64,000 bases of DNA from JBCBRD01 sp039819785 (GCA_039819785.1 JBCBRH010000020.1:1-64000), one strand, 5' to 3'. Shown: positions 15,502-24,133, counted from the first letter of the stretch. The notes: generated from the sequence alone by a model not told the origin. A program made the numbers and translations.

Positions 15502-16539
15502 ATGACTGAACCTATTGCATCTCTGATTGAACCTCGCAGCGTGGCACCGTCGAGCGCGCGTATTTTCATGCTGGGTGGGACCGGGACGATCGGCCGTGCA
15601 ACCGTCAACGCGCTGATTGAGCGGGGGCATGAGGTGGTCTGTTTTGCGCGTCCGCCCAGCGGTGGGGACAGCAAAACGACGTCAGCTGAGCGGACAAAAA
15701 TTATCGGAGGTTGCGAGGTTCGGTTTGGTGACGTGACCAATCCAAATTCGTTCGCCACGCAGGGTTTTCGTGGCGAACACTTTGATGCGGTCGTGTCCTG
15801 TATGGCGTCGCGCACGGGTGTGCCGCGGGATGCGTGGGCGATTGATCATCAGGCGCACATTCATGCGCTTGCAGCTGCAAAAGATGCAGGTGTTTCGCAG
15901 TTCGTGTTGTTGTCGGCAATCTGCGTTCAAAGGCCGTTACTTGGCTTTCAGCATGCGAAGCTTGCATTCGAAAAGGCCTTGGTTGCGTCGGGGCTGACCT
16001 ATTCGATCGTCCGTCCAACGGCGTTTTTTAAGTCGCTGTCCGGACAGATCGAACGGGTCCGAAAAGGAAAACCGTTTCTGGTCTTTGGGGATGGGACGAC
16101 GACCGCGTGCAAGCCGATCAGTGATGGGGATCTGGGCCGATATATTGCAAGCTGTCTCGAGGAGCCGTCACGCCAGAACCGCGTTTTGCCAATTGGGGGT
16201 CCCGGCCCTGCCATTACGCCGAAGGATCAGGGCGAGCACCTGTTTGCGCTGCTTGGTCGCGAACCGCGGTTCAAACGCGTTCCGGTGGCGCTGCTCGATA
16301 CAATCGCGTTCGGGCTTTGGGCGATCGGGCAGGTCAATCAGGCTATGGCCGACAAAGCCGAACTTGCCCGCATAGGGCGCTACTACGCGACAGAATCAAT
16401 GCTGGTTATCAATCCTGAGACCGGGCTTTACGATGCCGATGCGACACCGTCTTTCGGGACAGAGACGCTGTTTGAGTATTACGACCGTGTGGTCCGCGGC
16501 GAAAGCCAGGTCGAGCGTGGCGATCACGCGGTGTTTTGA
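15502..16539 (+). CDS. bciA: Divinyl (proto)chlorophyllide 8-vinyl-reductase, BciA type
   Basis: The protein has 345 residues. It reduces the C8 vinyl group of divinyl chlorophyllide/protochlorophyllide using NADPH. It is an atypical SDR with the nucleotide motif GGTGTIGRA near residue 25, FGDVTN, a KLAFEKALVASGLTYSIVRPTAFFKSL block and FLVFGDGTTTACKPISDGDLGRYI, all typical of BciA/DVR. The first ~18 residues are variable. It is divergent from bchG across the PpsR-type site and convergent with the next gene, which ends 14 bases beyond. BciA is the iron-sulfur-independent form of the enzyme; BciB is the alternative in other phototrophs. Confidence 0.9.
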   Translation: MTEPIASLIEPRSVAPSSARIFMLGGTGTIGRATVNALIERGHEVVCFARPPSGGDSKTTSAERTKIIGGCEVRFGDVTNPNSFATQGFRGEHFDAVVSCMASRTGVPRDAWAIDHQAHIHALAAAKDAGVSQFVLLSAICVQRPLLGFQHAKLAFEKALVASGLTYSIVRPTAFFKSLSGQIERVRKGKPFLVFGDGTTTACKPISDGDLGRYIASCLEEPSRQNRVLPIGGPGPAITPKDQGEHLFALLGREPRFKRVPVALLDTIAFGLWAIGQVNQAMADKAELARIGRYYATESMLVINPETGLYDADATPSFGTETLFEYYDRVVRGESQVERGDHAVF

Positions 16540-16553
16540 GTGGCCATGACCGC

Positions 16554-17432
16554 TCAGGCCGCAGCTGCCAGAAAATGGTGTTCCAGTCCCAGCGCATATT
16601 TGACGTGCAAGGCCAACTCCCGGGCGATCAGTCCCTTATGCTCGGCCACCAATCGGCTGGCGTCCTCAATCGTGCCGTCGGGTGCCCGGATGATCAGCTC
16701 GGCGTCATCGAGCGCGTTCATCACGGCGCGGACTTGTGACACGGAAATGCTGAAGCTTCGTGCGATCTCACGTGAAGGTGGGGATGGGAGGTTGAGCATT
16801 TGGGCGTGGGCCAAAGAAATTGACGTTGGCAGGCCGCCGGCTCGTGAAATGATATCATGGAGTTGTGGGAAGTGTTCGGTGATGCGAACATCGTCTTCTA
16901 TGATGGCCCTGCCCGATGTGGATATGATGTGCCACAGAAATTGAGGGTCGGACTCGATGGTTCTGCGGTAGCCGGTGCCAGGTTTCAATTCGTCGATGAC
17001 GCCCATGGCGTAGCTGTAGATGTCAGTTGCTTCGCGGACGAGGCGCTGTGACGGCACGTAGGCGCGAATGCGTTTGTCGCTGCGGGATTGGTCCGTCTGC
17101 AGGTGCCCTAGGACACTCAGCAATGCCAGAATTGTTCGAAGGGCGCGGCTGCCGCACTGACCTCGATTTTCGCAGATTTCAAGCAGCGCTGAGTATGTTG
17201 CGCCGTGGTCGTTCGCCCCTGTACGGCCGGCGAAGTCCAAGTACATCGTGTAGTTGATGATATGAAAACCCAAGTTCGTGCCGACGCGATTGAAGCGGCC
17301 GAGACCCTTGCGCCATTCAATCACGTTTTCGACGTAGCTCAGAGCTGCCGCATCGAATTTCGGATGACGGAGAAGCGCGTTCATGGGTGCTGCAAGCACA
17401 TCGTTGTCTGGCGCGTAACCGTCGGAAGTCAT
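16554..17432 (-). CDS. Uncharacterised protein, possible HTH regulator
   Basis: ATG 17432 (MTSDGYAPDNDV) is taken as start; the reading frame continues upstream to 17564 but with low-complexity, non-conserved sequence. The product has 292 residues. The middle is helical (GFHIINYTMYLDFAG, GSRALRTILALLSVLG). The C-terminal part has SPPSREIARSFSISVSQVRAVMNALDDAELI, which reads as a winged-helix segment (Ser-rich turn, recognition helix, wing). I do not recognise a named family. It is convergent with bciA and lies before lhgO on the same strand. Function unknown; DNA binding is an inference from one motif. Confidence 0.6.
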   Translation of the reverse strand: MTSDGYAPDNDVLAAPMNALLRHPKFDAAALSYVENVIEWRKGLGRFNRVGTNLGFHIINYTMYLDFAGRTGANDHGATYSALLEICENRGQCGSRALRTILALLSVLGHLQTDQSRSDKRIRAYVPSQRLVREATDIYSYAMGVIDELKPGTGYRRTIESDPQFLWHIISTSGRAIIEDDVRITEHFPQLHDIISRAGGLPTSISLAHAQMLNLPSPPSREIARSFSISVSQVRAVMNALDDAELIIRAPDGTIEDASRLVAEHKGLIARELALHVKYALGLEHHFLAAAA

Positions 17433-17618
17433 CTGAAACGGGTCTTTCGATTTGGGCCGTGGAGCTAATTGAGTGTTGCGGGGATCTGCCGTTATCTGAA
17501 TGCGGATTTTTGCAGGGTGAAACGGGCAAAGATACGCAAGCGGCTTTGTGCGCGGGACTAGCACGGGAATCGCAATGCGATTGTTTTGAATTGCAAAACT
17601 GAGTGAAAAAGATTCTTT

Positions 17619-17686
17619 CCGTCAACTGATAGGTTGACGGGTGAGTGTGCAATACTGATCGGTTGCTCGCCCACTAGTGGGTGCAA
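17619..17686. promoter_or_regulatory. Two inverted repeats in the lhgO / unknown-gene intergenic region
   Basis: CCGTCAAC-TGATAG-GTTGACGG (17619-17640) is a perfect 8-bp palindrome. A second hairpin, GTTGC...CCCAC-TA-GTGGG-T-GCAAC, spans 17662-17686, just after the lhgO stop on the minus strand. The second may end lhgO transcription, although no T-run follows. The first could be an operator for the gene at 16554-17432. Confidence 0.45.
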
Positions 17687-17692
17687 CTTCCG

Positions 17693-18910
17693 TCATGCGG
17701 TCTTGTCTAGATTGTCGAGACCGAGAAGTTGGTTCACGACGTGCTGCGCGATCGGGAAGGCTGCCGTTGCGGCGGGAGATGGCGCGTTGCAGACGTGCAG
17801 TGTGTGGCGGGTCTGTGAGAAGAGGAAATCATCGATGATGGTGCCGTCGCGCGCTACAGCCTGGGCACGGATGCCAGACCGATAGGGTGCGAGGTCATTT
17901 GCGGTGATGGACGAGCAATAGCGTTGCACTTTTTTAAGATACAGTCCTTTCGCCATGGACGCTGTCAGTTCTGAAGTGGCTGAAGAAAAATTCTTGCCCA
18001 ATAATCGCCAGAAGCCGGGGTAGGCGAACGTCTGTGCCAGGTCTTTCGGGCTGATGTCGAGCTTGCTGTATCCTTCGCGTTTCATCGCGAGGACAGCGTT
18101 GGGACCGACTGTGAAACCGCCGTCTAGCTTGCGGGTCAGATGGACGCCAAGGAAGGGGCGTTCAGGGTCTGGCACGGGGTAGATGAGATGCCGAACGAGC
18201 CCTTCTGGTTGGTTGATCAGGCGGAAGTATTCACCGCGAAACGGCACGATCTGGAAATCAGCTGGAGCACCGAAGATGCGTGCCAGCCGGTCGGACATCA
18301 GGCCAGCACAAAAGACCGTCTTGCCCGCTTCAATGTCGCCATGCGTTGTCTCCAGGTTCACCGAGTGCGGTGTCTCGCAGCCTGATATGACAGTGGTGCT
18401 TCGCTTGATTGTTCCGCCGCGGCTTTCGAACAGTTCGGCCATCGCGATGCACATGGCGCCATAGTCGACGATCCCGGTTGAGGGTGACAGAAGTGCTGCT
18501 ACGGAATTGATGTTGGGTTCGAGGGCTCTGGCTTCGTCGCCGTTGAGTTTTTCAATCTCGATGCCGTTGGCGCTCGCCCGTTCATAGAGACGATCCATCC
18601 GCGTAACTTCGTCAGCCGAGGTGGCCACGATCAGCTTGCCGCAGATGTCGAAATCGATGCCGTGTTCTTTGCAGAAGCGAATGGTGTCGGCTTTGCCCTG
18701 TCTGCAAAAGCGTGCTTTCAGGCTGCCCGGTGCGTAGTAGACGCCGGCATGTATGACACCGCTGTTGCGACCTGTTTGATGGCGACCGACGCGGTCCTCT
18801 TTTTCCAACACGACAATGGTGGAGGCTGGGTGGAGTTCCTGAAGGCGCAGGCCTGTTGCGATCCCGACGATACCACCGCCGACAATCGCGAAGTCGTAAG
18901 ATTCATTCAT
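17693..18910 (-). CDS. lhgO: L-2-hydroxyglutarate oxidase
   Basis: The product has 405 residues, the normal length for LhgO. It is an FAD-dependent oxidase of the DAO superfamily that oxidises L-2-hydroxyglutarate to 2-oxoglutarate, usually at the membrane face and feeding electrons to the quinone pool. The Rossmann motif is FAIVGGGIVGIATGLRL (about 6-22). VGRHQTGRNSGVIHAGVYY is the family signature, PFRGEYFRL and HLTRKLDGGFTVGPNAVLA follow, and the C-terminus has the FAD-contact segment HVCNAPSPAATAAFPIA. It lies 10 bases after cobC on the same strand but has no evident link to cobalamin. Confidence 0.93.
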   Translation of the reverse strand: MNESYDFAIVGGGIVGIATGLRLQELHPASTIVVLEKEDRVGRHQTGRNSGVIHAGVYYAPGSLKARFCRQGKADTIRFCKEHGIDFDICGKLIVATSADEVTRMDRLYERASANGIEIEKLNGDEARALEPNINSVAALLSPSTGIVDYGAMCIAMAELFESRGGTIKRSTTVISGCETPHSVNLETTHGDIEAGKTVFCAGLMSDRLARIFGAPADFQIVPFRGEYFRLINQPEGLVRHLIYPVPDPERPFLGVHLTRKLDGGFTVGPNAVLAMKREGYSKLDISPKDLAQTFAYPGFWRLLGKNFSSATSELTASMAKGLYLKKVQRYCSSITANDLAPYRSGIRAQAVARDGTIIDDFLFSQTRHTLHVCNAPSPAATAAFPIAQHVVNQLLGLDNLDKTA

Positions 18911-18919
18911 GTGAGGACG

Positions 18920-19993
18920 TCACGTTTCCTGATGGGCGGTTTGAGCGAAGGTTTGCAATACGCGCTGAAGCCTCAGCCAAGCGCTGTCTGGCCCCGGCAG
19001 ACCAAAGCGTAGCCATGTCGGATGATCTTCGAATGTGCGGACGTGGATTCCAGATGCGCCCAGCGTTGCAGCCAGTTGTGCGGCCTGAGGATGTGAGATC
19101 AGTTGAAAAAGAGGCGTGATGCCAATCGGCTTCATTCCTGCGGACGTTAAGAGCTGCGTGAGGTGGTCACGGCTGCGTATTAGCTGCTGGATGGTTTCCT
19201 GGCGCCAGACGTCGTCTGACAAGGCGCGCTTGCCGATCTGGATTGCCGGGCCGGAGATGGCCCACGGTCCCAGCATCGCCTTAAGTTGGCTGCACGTGCT
19301 CGAAGCACCGATAGCAAAGCCAAGACGGAGACCAGCAAGACCGTAGAACTTGCCAAATGATTTGAGGACCAGCGTTCCTGGTGGACATGCTGAAGCTAAG
19401 CTGATCTCAGGCATCGTGTCTGCAAAGGCTTCATCGACGACTAGTAGGCCGTCTGTGTCGTGCAGGTGCTGCGCGATGTTGTGGAGGCTTGCAGGTGGCG
19501 TCATCGCACCGGTTGGATTGTTTGGGTTGACGCAAATGACGACGTTTGCCTGTCCGATGTCAGTGAGGCTTGTGATGATGCGGACGCGATGCCCGGAGGC
19601 GTTCCAACAGTGCGCATGTTCTGCATATGTCGGACCAAGTATGGCAACCTCGGCTGGGGCTTTTACAAGTTTTGGAATGATCTGGATGAGGGCCTGCGTC
19701 CCCGGGCTTGCCACGATGCCTGCGGGGTTATCGACGCCATAGCAGCGGGCGGCTGCTTCGATCAGGTCGTGCTCCTGGGTTGCTGTCGGCAGACGGCTCC
19801 ATGCATCAGATGGCAGCGAAGGAAAGGGGTAGGGCGTCGGATTAATACCCGTCGACAGATCAATCCAGGGTTTGGGTGCGTTTGGATGCGCAGCGATCGC
19901 CTCATCCAAGTTGCCGCCATGGTGAACGCGGGCTATCGATGCCGTTGGAACGGGCAGAGAGCAGACGCTGGCCTTGAGGGCGGTGATCGGCAT
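18920..19993 (-). CDS. cobC: Threonine-phosphate decarboxylase (cobalamin lower-loop synthesis)
   Basis: ATG 19993 has GAGG about 11 bases upstream; an upstream extension overlaps the divergent cobD. The product has 357 residues. It is a PLP-dependent aminotransferase-fold enzyme that makes (R)-1-amino-2-propanol O-2-phosphate from threonine phosphate, the linker of the B12 nucleotide loop. Evidence: HHGGNLDEA, DLSTGINPTPYP, NPNNPTGAMTP, VVDEAFAD, and the PLP lysine in KSFGKFYGLAGLRLGFAIG. It is named CobC as in Pseudomonas denitrificans; the Salmonella name is CobD. It is divergent from cobD(CbiB), which uses its product. Confidence 0.9.
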   Translation of the reverse strand: MPITALKASVCSLPVPTASIARVHHGGNLDEAIAAHPNAPKPWIDLSTGINPTPYPFPSLPSDAWSRLPTATQEHDLIEAAARCYGVDNPAGIVASPGTQALIQIIPKLVKAPAEVAILGPTYAEHAHCWNASGHRVRIITSLTDIGQANVVICVNPNNPTGAMTPPASLHNIAQHLHDTDGLLVVDEAFADTMPEISLASACPPGTLVLKSFGKFYGLAGLRLGFAIGASSTCSQLKAMLGPWAISGPAIQIGKRALSDDVWRQETIQQLIRSRDHLTQLLTSAGMKPIGITPLFQLISHPQAAQLAATLGASGIHVRTFEDHPTWLRFGLPGPDSAWLRLQRVLQTFAQTAHQET

Positions 19994-20028
19994 GTTGGGT
20001 GGGGCCTCAGTTGATCGCTGAAATTGGC

Positions 20029-21003
20029 ATGTTTTTCGGCATCGCGGCCATCGCGCTTTTGGTGGAAGCCGCTGTCGGGTATCCGGTTTGGCTGTTTGCA
20101 CGGATCGGTCACCCCGTCACCTGGATGGGGGCGGTTATTGCATGGTGTGATCGGAACTGGAACCAAGCAGCGCTCTCGGCGACCCGGCGACGTGTTGCCG
20201 GAGTGTTGCTGGTTGTCGTGCTGGTTTTTATCGGCTCTGGGGCCGGGCTGGTGGTGCATTTAGCCGCAATGCAGCTTTTTCCAACGCTTGTTGGGGTTTT
20301 GGTGATTGGTGTTCTGGCCAGTTCGCTGCTGGCGCAAAGGTCGCTGTATGACCATGTGGCGGCTGTGGCCTGTGGGCTGGAAACGCGAGGGCTCGAAGGC
20401 GGGCGCGAAGCTGTTGCGCATATTGTCGGTCGAGATCCATCGCAGCTGGATGAGGCCGGTGTATCGCGCGCTGCGATTGAGAGTTTGTCGGAAAATTTTT
20501 CAGATGGCGTTGTTGCGCCGTTGTTCTGGCTGCTGGTGGGCGGTCTGCCGGGTGCTGCAACCTATAAGGCCATCAATACGGCTGACAGCATGGTGGGGCA
20601 TCTGACTGAAAAACATCGCGATTTCGGCTGGGCGTCCGCCAGGCTCGACGATCTGGTTAACCTGCCTGCATCCCGTATGACCGCTACGCTGATTGTATTG
20701 GTAGCTGCACTGACGCCTGGACTGAAAGGACGCGATGCCATTGCGGCAGTGCGCCGGGATGCTGGCGCCCATCGATCGCCAAACGCTGGCTGGCCGGAAG
20801 CGGCCATGGCCGGTGCATTGGGGCTCCGGCTGGCAGGGCCACGGGTCTATGAGGGCGAAACGGTTGACGATACGTATATGGGTGATGGGCGCATTGAGGC
20901 CGGTGCTGAAGACATCCGCCGGGCGCTCAGGGTTTTTCTGTTGGCGTGCGTGGTCAAGATTAGCGCTGTGTTCGGTGTGGCCGTTAGCTTGTTGATGCTT
21001 TGA
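20029..21003 (+). CDS. cobD: Adenosylcobinamide-phosphate synthase (CobD/CbiB)
   Basis: This inner-membrane enzyme joins aminopropanol phosphate to adenosylcobyric acid. The product has about 324 residues with several hydrophobic segments. Support: VGYPVWLFARIGHPVTWMGAVI at the start, RSLYDHVAAVACGLE, VSRAAIESLSENFSDGVVAPLFW, ATYKAINTADSMVGH and DAGAHRSPNAGWPEAAMAGAL. ATG 20029 gives the usual short lead to the first membrane segment, but it lacks a ribosome site; TTG 20011, preceded by GGTGGGG, and GTG 19999 are alternatives. The 3' end overlaps the convergent cobQ by 20 bases. Confidence 0.9.
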   Translation: MFFGIAAIALLVEAAVGYPVWLFARIGHPVTWMGAVIAWCDRNWNQAALSATRRRVAGVLLVVVLVFIGSGAGLVVHLAAMQLFPTLVGVLVIGVLASSLLAQRSLYDHVAAVACGLETRGLEGGREAVAHIVGRDPSQLDEAGVSRAAIESLSENFSDGVVAPLFWLLVGGLPGAATYKAINTADSMVGHLTEKHRDFGWASARLDDLVNLPASRMTATLIVLVAALTPGLKGRDAIAAVRRDAGAHRSPNAGWPEAAMAGALGLRLAGPRVYEGETVDDTYMGDGRIEAGAEDIRRALRVFLLACVVKISAVFGVAVSLLML

Positions 21004-22501
21004 GGCTTGGGGCACGGGCAATTTCGAGAAGGCGGTCGATATCCAGATGTGTTTCCAGATGGGCCGCGAGCGCATCCAGGGTTTGATCGACGGTCGCCTC
21101 ATAATCGAGGTCTGAGGGAGGTTGGCCGAGGTGATGCAGCCAGGACGCGCGCTGTCTGTCGTCGTTGAACAGGGCGTGGATGTAACACCCCACGATACGG
21201 CGGGTTTTATCGGTTGCGCCGTCTGCCGCGTTGCGGTCCGTGCGGATCAGAGGGTGGTCGCAATCTGGGCCGCTGGTTTGCCCAACGTGCATTTCATAGC
21301 CGCGAAACGGGGCAGCGGTTAGAAGGTTGATGCCGTGGGTTTCCGTCAGGGTTTTATCAGGTGTCAGTTCGGTTTCCACATCCAGGAGACCCAGGCCGTT
21401 TATTGACGTTGGTGGCCCTTCAATCCCCTCGGGATCGTGGATGGTGCGGCCGAGCATCTGGTAACCGCCGCATATACCCAGCACATAACCACCCCGGCGG
21501 ACATGGGCTGTGAGATCGACATCCCAGCCGGTTTCGCAGAATGATTTAAGGTCTGAAATCGTGGCCTTTGATCCTGGCAGGATAACGAGGTCGGCGTCTC
21601 CGGGAATGGGTTCGCCCATGCGCAAAAATGTCAGGTCAACGCCGGGTTCGAGTTTGAGCGGATCAAAGTCGTCGAAGTTTGAGATGCGGGGATACCCCGT
21701 GACGACGATGTGGAGCCGCTGACCAGACTGGCGTTGGCGGGGTGAGGTGTTTTGTAAGGCAACTGCGTCTTCGGGCGGGAGGTCGCTGCATCTTGGAAAG
21801 AACGGCACGAGGCCGATTGCGGACCAGCCCGTGGTGTCAGCGATGAGGGCCATGCCGTCGTTGAACAGGCTTGGATCACCGCGGAACTTGTTGATTATAA
21901 AGCCTTCTATTGCAGCAGCATCGTCTGCCGCGATCACAACTTGAGACCCGACGACCTGGGCGATGACACCGCCGCGGTCGATGTCGCCCACCAGTATCAC
22001 GGGGACGCCGGCTGCACCTGCAAACCCCATGTTGGCGATGTCGCCCTTGCGCAGATTTACTTCGGCCACCGAGCCTGCACCCTCGATCACGATGATGTCT
22101 GCATCGTGTGCCAGCTTATCAAAACTTTCCAGAACGGCACCGAGCAGTTTTGGTTTCAGGCCCTGGTATTCGCGCGCCTTGGCGTTGCCCCAGATTTTCC
22201 CCTGAACGATGATCTGGGAGCCGATCTCGCTTTGCGGCTTCAGGAGAACTGGGTTCATGTGAACCGTTGGCTGCACTTTTGCGGCGCGGGCTTGCAAGGC
22301 TTGTGCACGGCCGATTTCGCCGCCATCTGACGTGACGGCTGCATTGTTTGACATGTTCTGGGGTTTGAAGGGTTTGACCTTGAAGCCCCGGTTGGTGAGT
22401 GCCCGGACCAAGCCCGCAACCAGGATGGATTTGCCGACATCTGACCCTGTGCCGGCGAGCATGATGGCCTTCGCCGATGGCTTGCGCGGGCTATGCGTCA
22501 A
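20984..22501 (-). CDS. cobQ: Cobyric acid synthase
   Basis: The protein has 505 residues. It amidates side chains b, d, e and g of adenosylcobyrinic acid a,c-diamide with glutamine and ATP. The N-terminal BioD-like ATPase domain has the P-loop GTGSDVGKSILVAGL (about 17-31) and PFKPQNMSNNAAVT. The C-terminal glutamine amidotransferase has GYVLGICGGYQMLG with the catalytic Cys, and a late GYEMHVGQT. Its start overlaps cobO by 4 bases. Order cobU-cobO-cobQ on the minus strand fits one operon of late-pathway genes. Confidence 0.94.
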   Translation of the reverse strand: MTHSPRKPSAKAIMLAGTGSDVGKSILVAGLVRALTNRGFKVKPFKPQNMSNNAAVTSDGGEIGRAQALQARAAKVQPTVHMNPVLLKPQSEIGSQIIVQGKIWGNAKAREYQGLKPKLLGAVLESFDKLAHDADIIVIEGAGSVAEVNLRKGDIANMGFAGAAGVPVILVGDIDRGGVIAQVVGSQVVIAADDAAAIEGFIINKFRGDPSLFNDGMALIADTTGWSAIGLVPFFPRCSDLPPEDAVALQNTSPRQRQSGQRLHIVVTGYPRISNFDDFDPLKLEPGVDLTFLRMGEPIPGDADLVILPGSKATISDLKSFCETGWDVDLTAHVRRGGYVLGICGGYQMLGRTIHDPEGIEGPPTSINGLGLLDVETELTPDKTLTETHGINLLTAAPFRGYEMHVGQTSGPDCDHPLIRTDRNAADGATDKTRRIVGCYIHALFNDDRQRASWLHHLGQPPSDLDYEATVDQTLDALAAHLETHLDIDRLLEIARAPSLKASTS

Positions 22502-23097
22502 AACTCGATGCCTTCCTGCGCGCCAACGCCGGCTGCGAAATGATGTTTGATCGGGGTCATTTCCGTGACCAGGTCGGCAGCTTCGATCAGTTCAGGCTTG
22601 GCATTACGGCCGGTGACCACGATGTGCAGGTCATCACGGCGCGCCTTGAGGCTTGCAATGATTTTGGCAAGATCGAGGTGCTCATAGCGAAGCGAAATGT
22701 TCAGTTCATCGCAGATTAGCATGTTGACCGTTGGATCGTTCATCAGCTTTTCGGCCTCACCCCAGGCCTTTTTGGCAGCCACCACGTCGCGTTCGCGGTC
22801 CTGCGTTTCCCAGGTGAAGCCTTCGCCGAGTGTGTGCCAGATGACCTGGTCACCAAAAGCCTTGACGGCTTCGCGCTCGCCCGTTTCCCACGCGCCCTTG
22901 CCGAACTGGACAACGCCGATTTTGTTGCCGCGTCCGAGTGCGCGCAGCATCAGGCCCCACGCGCCGGTGGATTTGCCCTTGCCCTTGCCGGTGTGGACGA
23001 TGAGAAGGCCTTTTTTCTCTGTTTTTTCCGCGACTTTGGCGTCCTGGACGGCCTTGCGGTTTGCCATCTTCTTTTTGTGGCGATCATCGTCGACCAT
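22498..23097 (-). CDS. cobO: Corrinoid adenosyltransferase (CobO/BtuR)
   Basis: The product has 199 residues. It transfers the 5'-deoxyadenosyl group from ATP to reduced cobalt of the corrinoid. The P-loop GKGKGKSTGAWGLMLRALG (about 37-55) is diagnostic, followed by VVQFGKGAWETGERE, WHTLGEGFTWETQD, LICDELNISLRY and VVTGRNAKPELIEAADLVTE. The N-terminal Lys-rich ~28 residues resemble the flexible lid of this family. It lies 3 bases after cobU and overlaps cobQ by 4 bases. Confidence 0.95.
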   Translation of the reverse strand: MVDDDRHKKKMANRKAVQDAKVAEKTEKKGLLIVHTGKGKGKSTGAWGLMLRALGRGNKIGVVQFGKGAWETGEREAVKAFGDQVIWHTLGEGFTWETQDRERDVVAAKKAWGEAEKLMNDPTVNMLICDELNISLRYEHLDLAKIIASLKARRDDLHIVVTGRNAKPELIEAADLVTEMTPIKHHFAAGVGAQEGIEF

Positions 23098-23100
23098 GGC

Positions 23101-23652
23101 TTAAGCGTCCTTCGATTGCTGTTTTTCTGTTTTCAAGACCAGTGGCAGACCTGCTGCCACCAGGACGGCCCGGTCAGCCAATGCGGCGACGTTGGAATTC
23201 AATCTGCCCTGCAAATCCCGGAACTTTCGCGCCAAAGCATTTTCCGGGACGATGCCCATGCCAACTTCGTTTGAGACAATGACGATGGGCGCCGTTGGCA
23301 CTTGCAGCGCGGACAAGAGCAGGTCGATGCGCTGGTCAAGATCTTGATGGGCCAACAATGCGTTGCTGAGCCAGAGTGTCAGGCAGTCGATCAGGATAGG
23401 CTCGTTTCCGTCAGCGCGTTGGGTCAGGAATTCTGGTAGTTCGTAGGGGACTTCATGGGTCTGCCACCCATCGATGCGGCGCGCGCGATGGTGTTCCACG
23501 CGTTTTCGCATCTCATCATCCCAAACCTCTGCGGTTGCGACGTAGGTCCAAGGTGAAGGCTGTGATGTGATCAACTCCTCGGCGTAGCGGCTCTTGCCCG
23601 AGCGCGCGCCGCCCAAGATAAAGGTCAGATGTGGAAGATGGTTCGGGGTCAA
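23101..23652 (-). CDS. cobU: Adenosylcobinamide kinase / guanylyltransferase
   Basis: The product has 183 residues (CobP in Pseudomonas naming). It phosphorylates adenosylcobinamide and transfers GMP to it before lower-ligand attachment. The P-loop is FILGGARSGKSRYAEEL (about 11-27), with YVATAEVWDDEM, the HHRARRIDGWQTHE guanylyl-acceptor histidine region, DCLTLWLSN and VSNEVGMGIVPENALARKFRD, all typical. It heads the minus-strand group cobU-cobO-cobQ and is divergent from the B12 riboswitch and hupE. The shared intergenic region starts about 50 bases before the riboswitch. Confidence 0.94.
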   Translation of the reverse strand: MTPNHLPHLTFILGGARSGKSRYAEELITSQPSPWTYVATAEVWDDEMRKRVEHHRARRIDGWQTHEVPYELPEFLTQRADGNEPILIDCLTLWLSNALLAHQDLDQRIDLLLSALQVPTAPIVIVSNEVGMGIVPENALARKFRDLQGRLNSNVAALADRAVLVAAGLPLVLKTEKQQSKDA

Positions 23653-23701
23653 GACACAAGTCTCGTTGACGGAGGGATTAAGCGGTTGTTATTGAAGCGG
23701 G

Positions 23702-23970
23702 TGACGGTTCTCGACAAGAGAATTTTGGGAATGTGGTGCGAGGTGCGACCTTTCAGGTTGTTTTAGCAGCAACCTTCCAGGTTGTTTAATTTGCGATCTT
23801 TGAGATCGTCTGCTTTGCGATCTTCCAGATCGACTAATTTGCGATCTTCCAGATCGACCTCAATTCCACAGCTGCCCCCGCAACTGTGATCGGCGAGCGA
23901 AAGCCAATCTGCCACTGGGAGACCGGGAAGGCGGCTGGAGCTTAGACCCGAGAGCCAGGAGACCTGCCGT
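23702..23970 (+). promoter_or_regulatory. Cobalamin (AdoCbl) riboswitch with a large hairpin-array insert
   Basis: The conserved B12 elements are present in order: GGTTCTCG...GAATTTTGGGAATGTGGTG (23706-23738), CTGCCCCCGCAACTGTGA (23872-23889), CCACTGGGAGACCGGGAAGG (23912-23931) and the B12 box GAGCCAGGAGACCTGCC (23952-23968). It lies on the plus strand ahead of hupE and would switch off the cobalt-uptake and corrin operon when adenosylcobalamin is plentiful. Between GGTG and AATTCC, where the usual insert is short or absent, there are 120 bases of tandem hairpins. Confidence 0.93.
23745..23864 (+). repeat. Five exact 24-nt tandem hairpin repeats inside the riboswitch
   Basis: Units start at 23745, 23769, 23793, 23817 and 23841, each 24 bases long. 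Each begins with G, then a 6-bp hairpin with a 3-base loop: CGACCT/AGGTTG, CAACCT/AGGTTG, CGATCT/AGATCG (three times), and then a 9-base tail, often T-rich. Between units the stems change by paired substitutions (A-T to G-C, C-G to T-A) with one G-T intermediate, so the stems are maintained. GAGGT (23740-23744) can pair with ACCTC (23857-23861) and close the whole array. Confidence 0.9.
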
Positions 23971-24010
23971 CACGTAGAGGCTGTTACCGGACCGTCGCGC
24001 GGGGTGCCGC

Positions 24011-24057
24011 GGTGGGTTTTCGACACGTTGAGACCACCATCCGCTGGCCGGATGTGG
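24011..24057 (+). promoter_or_regulatory. Possible expression platform of the B12 riboswitch
   Basis: CCA-C-CATCCG, loop CTGGC, CGGATG-TGG (24034-24057) forms a strong hairpin. GGTGG (24011-24015) can instead pair with CCACC (24034-24038), so the two structures exclude each other. The hairpin has no T-run and does not cover the hupE ribosome site (about 24122), so the mechanism is uncertain. Confidence 0.35.
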
Positions 24058-24133
24058 ACTTCAGGTGTTCGTGCTCCTTCGGTTGCAGTTCGTTATTCGA
24101 CGACGTCGCGACCCAAATGTTGGAGCCTCAATC

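Noticed and set aside
23745..23864. CRISPR-like array
   Set aside because: Units are contiguous 24-mers without spacers, each a small hairpin, and they lie inside a riboswitch; no cas genes are present.
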